A DNA stretch of 11,867 nt. Origin: Gammaproteobacteria bacterium. GTDB lineage: Bacteria > Pseudomonadota > Gammaproteobacteria > Xanthomonadales > Xanthomonadaceae. Location of the stretch: the NCBI GenBank assembly GCA_030431185.1, contig JAUIJO010000083.1:1-11867 (forward strand), read 5' to 3'. Positions 6,458 through 11,867 of this stretch are shown here, one piece after another; positions within the stretch are counted from its first letter, which is position 1, and every line of letters starts with the position of its first letter. The translations under genes were made by a program, and so were the position numbers. The notes beneath the pieces are model-generated. The model did not search any database and had not been told where the DNA came from. It saw only the letters and a list, made by a program, of their open reading frames with translations.

Positions 6458-7167
6458 TCCAGCGTTTCCCACAGGACGCGTTCGAAGCGCGATCGCAGGT
6501 CGACACGTCCCGGGTCCGCCTCCCAGGTGGCCACCGCATCCGCCAGGCGAGCGGCGCCGACGAAGCCGCAACCGGCCCGCAGGCGATGCAGACCCGCCTC
6601 GAGTGCATCCTGGTCGTCGTCGCGCCAGCAGGCCATCAGGCGCGTGCCGGTGTCCTGCAGTTCCGCCATGAACAACATGCGCAACTGCGCGACGTGCTCG
6701 GCATTGCCATTGAGCGCGCGCAAGGCCGCCGCGTCGTCCCAGAGGGGCGTGCCCGGGGCCTGCGCGGGAACCGCGTCCGGCGACGCAGGACGCGGCTCGC
6801 CGAGACCGAGCATGCGTTCGACGGCCTGCCTGAGGTCGATCGCCGCCAGTGGCTTGCGCAGGACCTGTCGGAAACCCGCGGCCAGCAGGGCCTCATGGTC
6901 GTCCGGTGCGGTCGAAGCGGTATGGGCGAGGGCGCGCGTCGACAGGCCCAGTCCCCGCAACCGCCCGAGCAATGCCACCCCATCGCCATCGGGCAGTCGC
7001 GCGTCGATCAACCAGACGTCGTGGTGGTCCCGCCGGGCCAGTTCCAGTGCGGATGCCATCGAGTCGGCATGGTCCACGAGGGCGGGGAGGGGTTCCAGCG
7101 CAGCGGCGATGAACCGCGCGGAGGTCGGGTCGTCTTCGACCAGGAGGATTCGAACGGGCGTGTCCAT
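6442..7167 (-). CDS. Orphan two-component protein: receiver (REC) domain fused to an Hpt-like phosphotransfer domain
   Basis: This encodes 241 residues. Residues 5-120 form a CheY-like receiver: ILLVEDD supplies acidic residues E11, D12 and D13, the phospho-acceptor is D55 in LIDARLPDGDG, the switch Thr is T83, and K105 lies in RKPL. After a Pro/Ala-rich linker (121-143), residues 144-235 form a helical domain whose GLHRLRAGCGFVGAARLADAV contains H194 in the Hpt context (usual pattern xHxLKGxxxxxGAxxL). No DNA-binding domain or sensor kinase is present, so it is probably a phosphorelay intermediate. The Hpt Lys (HxLKG) is Arg here. The start at 7167 is supported by a GAAGGAGA-type Shine-Dalgarno about 9 bases upstream on the minus strand; GTG at 7191 would overlap that site. 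It converges on recO and diverges from the YdbH-like gene. Confidence 0.88.
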   Translation of the reverse strand: MDTPVRILLVEDDPTSARFIAAALEPLPALVDHADSMASALELARRDHHDVWLIDARLPDGDGVALLGRLRGLGLSTRALAHTASTAPDDHEALLAAGFRQVLRKPLAAIDLRQAVERMLGLGEPRPASPDAVPAQAPGTPLWDDAAALRALNGNAEHVAQLRMLFMAELQDTGTRLMACWRDDDQDALEAGLHRLRAGCGFVGAARLADAVATWEADPGRVDLRSRFERVLWETLDQPPS

Positions 7168-7223
7168 GGATGATCGTCTCCTTCTTCGCACGACCGGCCA
7201 TGCGTCCCCCTTCGTCGTGCCGG

Positions 7224-7229
7224 TATGCT
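7224..7229 (+). promoter_or_regulatory. Candidate -10 element before the YdbH-like gene
   Basis: TATGCT in the context CCGGTATGCTGCC lies 7 bases before ATG 7237. It would place the transcription start on or next to the start codon. No good -35 is seen 16-18 bases upstream. The whole divergent spacer is 69 bases (7168-7236) and must also hold the minus-strand promoter, which I could not locate. The call competes with reading ATG 7225 (inside this element) as the start codon. Confidence 0.35.
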
Positions 7230-7236
7230 GCCTGCC

Positions 7237-9261
7237 ATGTCCACGCGGATATTAAGCCTGTTTTCCCTCGCCTGCGGCCTGATGGCCGTGATCCTGCCGG
7301 ATCACGCAGTCGCGCGGGCGGTGGAAATGCACGTCGCGCGCGTCGACACCGCCGTGGCCACGCTCGAGGACGTGGAGGTGCGGCTGGAGTGGTCACCGGG
7401 CGATGAGGCCGGCACCCTGCGCTTGAGGGCGCGAAGCGCGCGCGCGCCGGGGCTGGGCTATCGCTTCTCCGGGCTGGCCTGGCGCTGCCCGCTGGAGCGC
7501 GACGGCCCGGGCTGGTCCTGCGATGGCGAGCTGGTGGCGGCGGGCCTGCGTCCGGCGCGCCTCGCCGTGGCGCTGGACCCGGTCTCCACCCACGCGGTGT
7601 TGTCCGATGGCCCCTCGCGAGTGTCGCTCGATCGCGACGCGGGGAGTCCGGACCTGACCCGGATCGACCTTGCCCGCGTCCCCGTGCAATGGGCCCAGGC
7701 GCTGGCCAGCCAGGCCTGGGCGGCGGGACGCTTCGGGGGCGGCCACTTGAGCGGACAGGTACGCATCGATACCCCGGCCGATCGGCCCATGCAGGTCGAT
7801 GCACGCCTGGAGGCGGATGGACTGTCGCTCGATACGCCCGACGGTCGTATCGCCGCTGAAGGCGTGGGCGCGCGCCTGGCCATCCGCGGCACCCTTGGCG
7901 AGCGCCCAGTGATCGGGGTCGACGGCGAGCTGGTGGGAGGCGAGTTGCTGTTCGGCACCACCTATGTGTCCCTTGGCCAGCGCCGGGTGGCCCTGGCGGG
8001 CGACGCGCGCGGGACCGACGAAGGGGGCTGGGCGTTCTCGCGCCTGCGCTGGCGGGACGGCGATACCCTCCAGGCCACCGGCACGGCCACGCTGGCGGCC
8101 GACGCGACGCTCGATGCGCTGGACGTGGACGTGCGCAGCGGCGACCTGGGTGCGCTCGGGCCGGCCTATCTCAGCGGCTGGCTGGGCGCCGCGGGGCTGG
8201 CGGACCTGCAGTTGGGGGGACGCGCCGACCTCCGCCTGGACCTGGATGCCGGCCAGGTCCGGCAGGCCGGGCTTCATCTCGAGGCGGGCCGGATCGACGA
8301 CCCCGGGCAGCGCTTCGGGTTCCAGGGGCTGCGGGGCGACCTCGAGTTCTCCAGTACCGCGCCGGTGGACAGCGAACTGCGTTGGGACGGCGGCACGCTC
8401 TACGGGCTGGCGTTCGGACCGGCACGGCTGCCGTTCGCCAGCGGCGACGGGACGCTGCGCAGCCGCGAGCCGATCAGGCTGGCGATGCTGGGCGGGGAAG
8501 TGGTCCTGGACAAGGTGCGGATCCGTCCACCGGACGCCACGACGGGGCTGGATGTCCGCTTCGGCCTGGCCCTCGACGCGCTTGACGTCGGCACCCTCAG
8601 CGCCGCGCTGGACTGGCCCCCTTTCACGGGACGCCTGGGCGGGCGCATTCCCATGGCGCACTATGCCAACGACCGCCTCGACTTCGACGGTGGCCTGGTG
8701 ATGCGACTGTTCGAGGGCGAAGTCGAAGTCTCCTCCCTGTCGATGGAGCGTCCGTTCGGCGTCGCACCGACGCTCTCGTCGGACATTCGCCTGGACGGGC
8801 TGGACCTGGAGGCGCTGACCGGTGTGTTCGGCTTCGGCAGCATCACCGGGCGCCTGCACGGGCGCATCGATCACCTGCGGCTGGTCAACTGGACGCCCGT
8901 GGCCTTCGACGCCGAGCTGCACACCGAACGGCAGCGTGGCGTGCGCCAGCGGATCAGCCAGCGCGCAGTGCAGGACTTGTCGAGCGTGGGCGACGCCTCG
9001 TTCATGGGCAGCCTGCAGGGACGCCTGATCGGCCTGTTCGACGACTTCCGCTACTCGCGCATCGGCATCGCCTGCGCGCTCGCGGACGAGGTGTGCCTGA
9101 TGGACGGGCTGGGTTCAGCGGGACGCGGCTTTATTATCGTCGAGGGTGCGGGCATCCCGCGCTTGAGCGTGGTCGGCTACAACCGGCGTGTAGACTGGCC
9201 AACGCTGGTCGAACGCCTCGCGGCCATCGGCAGTGGCGATGTCGCGCCGGTGGTCGAATGA
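7237..9261 (+). CDS. Secreted or periplasmic AsmA/YdbH-like protein, probable inter-membrane lipid transport bridge component
   Basis: This encodes 674 residues. A hydrophobic N-terminus (about 4-20) ends in DHAVA followed by RA, an AxA signal-peptidase site after A26. The rest is beta-strand-rich, with alternating Asp/Gly-Leu segments typical of AsmA-superfamily beta-taco proteins (for example DLQLGGRADLRLDLDAG and ITGRLHGRIDHLRLVN). The C-terminal part contains RISQRAVQDLSSVG, YSRIGIACALADEVC, then GYNRRVDWPTLVERL, which I associate from memory with YdbH-like proteins encoded beside YdbL/DUF1318. Cys pairs at 84/95 and 613/620 fit periplasmic disulfides. In E. coli, YdbH, TamB and YhdP redundantly carry phospholipid to the outer membrane (family knowledge). 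E. coli YdbH is longer (about 879 aa). The YdbL-domain gene 28 bases downstream supports the call. ATG 7225 would add four residues (MLPA). The exact family is uncertain without a profile search. Confidence 0.68.
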   Translation: MSTRILSLFSLACGLMAVILPDHAVARAVEMHVARVDTAVATLEDVEVRLEWSPGDEAGTLRLRARSARAPGLGYRFSGLAWRCPLERDGPGWSCDGELVAAGLRPARLAVALDPVSTHAVLSDGPSRVSLDRDAGSPDLTRIDLARVPVQWAQALASQAWAAGRFGGGHLSGQVRIDTPADRPMQVDARLEADGLSLDTPDGRIAAEGVGARLAIRGTLGERPVIGVDGELVGGELLFGTTYVSLGQRRVALAGDARGTDEGGWAFSRLRWRDGDTLQATGTATLAADATLDALDVDVRSGDLGALGPAYLSGWLGAAGLADLQLGGRADLRLDLDAGQVRQAGLHLEAGRIDDPGQRFGFQGLRGDLEFSSTAPVDSELRWDGGTLYGLAFGPARLPFASGDGTLRSREPIRLAMLGGEVVLDKVRIRPPDATTGLDVRFGLALDALDVGTLSAALDWPPFTGRLGGRIPMAHYANDRLDFDGGLVMRLFEGEVEVSSLSMERPFGVAPTLSSDIRLDGLDLEALTGVFGFGSITGRLHGRIDHLRLVNWTPVAFDAELHTERQRGVRQRISQRAVQDLSSVGDASFMGSLQGRLIGLFDDFRYSRIGIACALADEVCLMDGLGSAGRGFIIVEGAGIPRLSVVGYNRRVDWPTLVERLAAIGSGDVAPVVE

Positions 9262-9289
9262 ACATCATGCAAGAGCAGGAGAGATGAGA

Positions 9290-9916
9290 ATGCGTCGTTG
9301 GATGGGACTCCCCGTGGCTGCCGTGATGCTCACGGCATGCGTGACGATCAATGTGTATTTCCCGGCCGCGGAGGCGCGCGAAGCCGCCCAGGAATTCGTG
9401 GAGAAAGTGATCGGCGACGATGCCGCGGCGCCGGAGGGCGCCGAACAGGACGGTTCGCCGGGCGCCTGGGTGCCGGACACCCGGCCGGCCGGAGCTGTGG
9501 CCGTCCTGCGTGGCGTCGATTGGTGGGCGCTGGTGGGCGTGGGCAGCGCGCATGCCCAAGGCCAGCCGGACATCACCATCAAGACCCCTGCGATCCAGGC
9601 GATCCAGGCGCGGATGGCATCGCGCTTCGAATCGCAGTTGCGGGCCGGTTTCGACGCCGGCGCGCTGGGCTTCGCCGCCGACGGCACCATCGTCGTGCGC
9701 GATGCCGCCGCATTGCCGCTCAAGGACCGCGTGGCGATCAACCAGGCGGTCGCCGACGACAACCGCGACCGCAAGGCGGTGTACCGCGAAGTCGCGGTCG
9801 CCAATGGCCACCCCGAGTGGGAGTCGCAGATCCGCGACGTGTTCGCCAGGCAATGGGTATCCAGCGCCCGCAAGGGCTGGTGGTACCAGAGCGGCGGCGG
9901 CTGGAAGCAGAAGTAG
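9290..9916 (+). CDS. YdbL-like (DUF1318) outer-membrane lipoprotein with YnbE-like N-terminal strand
   Basis: This encodes 208 residues. The signal peptide ends in the lipobox LTAC with C17 lipidated; residue +2 is Val, which favours outer-membrane sorting. Directly after Cys comes VTINVYFPAAEAREAAQEF, similar to ITINMNV in E. coli YnbE. A Gly/Ala/Pro-rich linker (about 43-70) and a hydrophobic stretch ending GVGSAHAQ (84-90) follow. The DUF1318/YdbL domain (about 94-208) contains DRVAINQAVADDNRDRKAVYREVAVANG and ends WWYQSGGGWKQK, matching the E. coli YdbL segment with INAERKASYQQLAKQNG and its GKWVRK end. In E. coli, YdbL is a periplasmic helper of the YdbH-YnbE bridge (family knowledge). 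ATG 9290 is preferred because AGGAG (9277-9281) lies 8 bases upstream; ATG 9284 is only 2 bases from it. It is probably co-transcribed with the YdbH-like gene. Confidence 0.82.
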   Translation: MRRWMGLPVAAVMLTACVTINVYFPAAEAREAAQEFVEKVIGDDAAAPEGAEQDGSPGAWVPDTRPAGAVAVLRGVDWWALVGVGSAHAQGQPDITIKTPAIQAIQARMASRFESQLRAGFDAGALGFAADGTIVVRDAAALPLKDRVAINQAVADDNRDRKAVYREVAVANGHPEWESQIRDVFARQWVSSARKGWWYQSGGGWKQK

Positions 9917-9938
9917 GCATCGAGCGACCCGAGCACCC

Positions 9939-9962
9939 GACGGCCCGCCTGTGCGGGCCGTC
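9939..9962 (+). terminator. Intrinsic-type terminator after the YdbL-like gene
   Basis: GACGGCCCGC (9939-9948) and GCGGGCCGTC (9953-9962) form a perfect 10-bp stem closed by the 4-base loop CTGT, 22 bases after the stop codon. The following sequence (TGCGTTGTGG) is only modestly T-rich. The stem is very stable, and the rlmD promoter lies just downstream. Confidence 0.7.
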
Positions 9963-10004
9963 TGCGTTGTGGGGACGTGTCGACGGGCCGCGCAGGGCCT
10001 CATC

Positions 10005-10013
10005 TGCGACAAT
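10005..10013 (+). promoter_or_regulatory. Extended -10 promoter for rlmD
   Basis: TGCGACAAT has a TGn extension (10005-10007) plus GACAAT (10008-10013), matching the lepA promoter except for one T/C change. It lies after the terminator at 9939-9962 and 35 bases before the rlmD start. No clear -35 is seen at 16-18 bases. Confidence 0.5.
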
Positions 10014-10048
10014 GGACGGCTCCGCCCCAGCGAGCCAGAAGCCAGCCC

Positions 10049-11386
10049 GTGGCCCGAATCGACCAGACCCCGTTTGAAGCCGTCATCACCGACCTGACCC
10101 ACGACGGTCGGGGCGTGGCGCGCCGTCCCGATCCCCGCGACCCGGAGGGCGGCGGCAAGGCCGTGTTCGTCTCGGGTGCGTTGCCCGGCGAGCGCGTGAT
10201 GGCCGTGCAGACCCGCCGCCACCGCAGCTTCGACGAAGCGCGCACCGAGACCGTCCTTGAGGCCGCCCCGGAGCGCGTCGAACCGCGTTGCCCGCACTTC
10301 GGCACCTGTGGAGGCTGCGCGCTGCAGCACTATGCCGAGGACAAGCAGATCCTCGCCAAGCAGCGTGTCCTGGCCGAGAACCTGGAGCGCATCGGCCATG
10401 TCGCGCCCGCGCGATGGTTGCCGCCGCTCACCGATGCGGCCTGGGGCTACCGCCGCAAGGGGCGCCTGTCGGTCCGCCGGGTCGAGAAGAAGGACAAGAC
10501 CCTGGTCGGCTTCCGCGAGACCGATCCGCGTTTCGTCGCCGACCTGCGCGAATGCCATACGGTGATCCCCCGCATCGGTGGCAAGCTCGAGGCGCTTTCT
10601 TCGCTGGTCGATGGCCTGCAGGCACGGCGCGACATCCCGCAGATCGAATTCATCGCCGGCGATGACGCCGTCGCCCTGACCTTCCGCCACCTGTCGCCGT
10701 TGGGGGACGAGGACCGCGCGGCGCTGGTGGCCTTCGCCAAGGCCCACGATTTCGCCATCTTCCTGCAGCCCGGTGGCGTCGACAGCGTCCATCCGCTGTA
10801 TCCCGACGAGGTGCCGCTGTCGTTCCACCTCGAGGACTGGGACATCGAACTGAGGTTCAGGCCGCTGGACTTCATCCAGGTCAACGCCGGCCTCAACCGC
10901 AAGATGATCCATCACGCGTTCGACCTGCTCGAACCGAAGGCCGACGAGCGCGTGCTGGACCTGTTCGCCGGGCTCGGCAACTTCACCCTGCCGCTGGCGC
11001 GCCGCGTGCGCGAGGTGGTGGGCGTGGAGGGCGACGCGGGCCTGGTGCAGCGCGCCCGCGAGAATGCCGCGCACAACGGCATCGACAATGCGCGCTTCTT
11101 CGCCGCCGACCTGGCCAAGGACCTGTCGTCGGAGCCGTGGATGCGCGAGGGCTTCGACACGCTGCTGCTCGACCCGCCGCGCTCGGGCGCCGACTTCGTG
11201 CTGTCCGTGCTGCCCCTCAAGCAGTTCAAGCGCATCGTCTACGTCAGTTGCCATCCGGCCTCGCTGGCCCGCGATGCCGGCTACCTGGTCAACGAGAAGG
11301 GCTGGAAGCTGAAGGCCGCCGGCGTCATGGACATGTTCCCGCACACCGCGCACGTCGAATCCATCGCCTTGTTCGAGCCGGGCTGA
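10049..11386 (+). CDS. rlmD: 23S rRNA (uracil-1939-C5)-methyltransferase RlmD
   Basis: This encodes 445 residues, against 433 in E. coli RlmD (RumA). The enzyme methylates U1939 of 23S rRNA at C5 using SAM and carries a structural 4Fe-4S cluster (family knowledge). An N-terminal TRAM-like segment (FEAVITDLTHDGRGVAR) leads to the cluster motif CPHFGTCGGC (C81, C87, C90), with C169 in LRECHTV as the fourth ligand. DFIQVNAGLNRKM precedes the SAM-binding DLFAGLGNF (304-312). LLDPPRSG is present, and YVSCHPASLARD carries the catalytic Cys C401. The end, MDMFPHTAHVESIALFEPG, matches the E. coli C-terminus closely. GTG 10049 has AGAAG (10037-10041) 7 bases upstream; the in-frame GTG 9977 lies upstream of the promoter element and adds 24 unlike residues. 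Confidence 0.96.
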   Translation: MARIDQTPFEAVITDLTHDGRGVARRPDPRDPEGGGKAVFVSGALPGERVMAVQTRRHRSFDEARTETVLEAAPERVEPRCPHFGTCGGCALQHYAEDKQILAKQRVLAENLERIGHVAPARWLPPLTDAAWGYRRKGRLSVRRVEKKDKTLVGFRETDPRFVADLRECHTVIPRIGGKLEALSSLVDGLQARRDIPQIEFIAGDDAVALTFRHLSPLGDEDRAALVAFAKAHDFAIFLQPGGVDSVHPLYPDEVPLSFHLEDWDIELRFRPLDFIQVNAGLNRKMIHHAFDLLEPKADERVLDLFAGLGNFTLPLARRVREVVGVEGDAGLVQRARENAAHNGIDNARFFAADLAKDLSSEPWMREGFDTLLLDPPRSGADFVLSVLPLKQFKRIVYVSCHPASLARDAGYLVNEKGWKLKAAGVMDMFPHTAHVESIALFEPG

Positions 11387-11396
11387 GGGGCAGGGC

Positions 11397-11867
11397 ATGG
11401 GCATCGAGATCGAGCGCAAGTTCCTGGTCACCGGCGACGCATGGCGCGCGCAGGCCGACGAGGTGGTGACGATGGCGCAGGGCTATCTCAACGACCTGGC
11501 GGCGATGGAAGCCGTGGGGGGCGCCGCCGCGGCGATGAAGGCCTCGGTGCGGGTGCGCATCGCCGGCGATGCCGCCTTCCTCAACATCAAGTCCCGCGAG
11601 CTTGGCCACACCCGGCAGGAGTTCGACTACGCCATTCCCGTGTCCGATGCCCGCGATCTGCTCGCCCTCTGCGTGGGTGGGCGGATCGAGAAGCGTCGCC
11701 ACCGGATCGCCGCTGGTGCGCATGCGTGGGAAGTCGACGAATTCCTCGGCGAGAACGCCGGCCTGGTCGTCGCGGAGATCGAACTGGCCGATGCGGACGA
11801 AGCGTTCGAGAGGCCCGGATGGCTGGGCGCGGAAGTCACCGACGCCGTCCGCTACTACAACCTCGCC
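11397..11867 (+). CDS. CYTH-domain protein, probable inorganic triphosphatase (3' end outside window)
   Basis: 157 residues are visible and the frame is still open at the window end. MGIEIERKFLV contains the CYTH signature ExExK (E4, E6, K8). Further tunnel residues are recognisable: RVR (52-54), K65 in LNIKS, E75, KRR (99-101), E112 and D114 in WEVDEF, and E127/E129 in AEIEL. CYTH proteins form an eight-stranded beta tunnel and hydrolyse triphosphates such as inorganic PPPi or ThTP (family knowledge); the physiological substrate here is unknown. An Ala/Gly-rich insertion (about 34-48) lengthens the loop before RVRI. YYNLA at the end is typical of the last helix, so probably only a few residues are missing. 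The start is 10 bases after the rlmD stop, with AGGGG (11386-11390) at optimal distance, so it is probably co-transcribed with rlmD. Confidence 0.92.
   Translation, partial: MGIEIERKFLVTGDAWRAQADEVVTMAQGYLNDLAAMEAVGGAAAAMKASVRVRIAGDAAFLNIKSRELGHTRQEFDYAIPVSDARDLLALCVGGRIEKRRHRIAAGAHAWEVDEFLGENAGLVVAEIELADADEAFERPGWLGAEVTDAVRYYNLA

Noticed and set aside
7393..8922. Minus-strand open frame of 509 codons opposite the YdbH-like gene
   Set aside because: It is a mirror frame of the plus-strand gene with no motif. The plus frame has a signal peptide, paired cysteines and a fitting neighbour.
9258..9287. Nine-codon frame (MNIMQEQER) bridging the YdbH-like stop and the YdbL-like start
   Set aside because: It overlaps the previous stop as ATGA, but it has no ribosome site of its own and no sign of conservation. 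It contains the Shine-Dalgarno of the next gene and is too short to support.
9590..9609. Short tandem duplication GCGATCCAG x2 in the YdbL-like gene
   Set aside because: It merely encodes AIQAIQ within the start of the DUF1318 domain. Two copies do not make a functional repeat.
9134..11431. Minus-strand open frame of 765 codons opposite rlmD and the YdbL-like gene
   Set aside because: It is a stop-free antisense frame produced by GC-rich codon use in two well-supported plus-strand genes. It shows no recognisable domain, and its product is Arg/Gly/His/Gln-rich low-complexity sequence.

Overview
The window is a high-GC, almost fully coding chromosomal segment. It most likely comes from a gammaproteobacterium of the Xanthomonadaceae (Lysobacter/Luteimonas/Xanthomonas-like). 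The gene order DegP/MucD-lepA-lepB-DUF4845-rnc-era-recO is the one I know from Pseudomonas and xanthomonads, and the proteins read like xanthomonad versions. I saw no mobile elements, tRNA, rRNA or CRISPR.

Left part (1-6457), plus strand: the 3' end of a periplasmic DegP/MucD protease (two PDZ domains) is followed by a strong inverted repeat. Then come lepA (EF4) behind an extended -10 promoter, lepB (signal peptidase I), a small pilin-like DUF4845 membrane protein, rnc (RNase III, overlapping the DUF4845 stop), era (GTPase of 30S assembly) and recO (recombinational repair). This is a translation / RNA processing / envelope housekeeping cluster. Where pdxJ follows recO in Pseudomonas, this genome has different genes.

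Middle part (6442-9916): a minus-strand gene encodes an orphan REC-Hpt two-component protein. It converges on recO with a 16-bp overlap and diverges from the next gene across 69 bp. The plus-strand pair that follows is the most interesting content. A 674-aa secreted, beta-rich AsmA/YdbH-like protein is followed by a 208-aa lipoprotein with a C-terminal YdbL (DUF1318) domain and, right after the lipidated Cys, a short strand (VTINVYF) resembling the core of E. coli YnbE. I interpret the pair as a compact two-gene version of the E. coli YdbH-YnbE-YdbL inter-membrane lipid bridge. A perfect 10-bp hairpin ends the unit.

Right part (9963-11867): rlmD (23S rRNA m5U1939 methyltransferase with an Fe-S cluster) has its own extended -10 promoter, and a CYTH-domain triphosphatase-like gene runs off the window.

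Promoter-like elements share a GAYAAT -10 hexamer. Two of them (era and the YdbH-like gene) lie only 6-7 bases before the chosen ATG, which suggests leaderless transcripts. The most notable oddities are an NQVD rather than NKxD motif in Era, a possible degenerate internal signal peptide in the YdbL-like lipoprotein, a pilin-like N-terminus without Glu+5 in DUF4845, and a structured lepA-lepB spacer. The very long antisense open frames are treated as composition artefacts.
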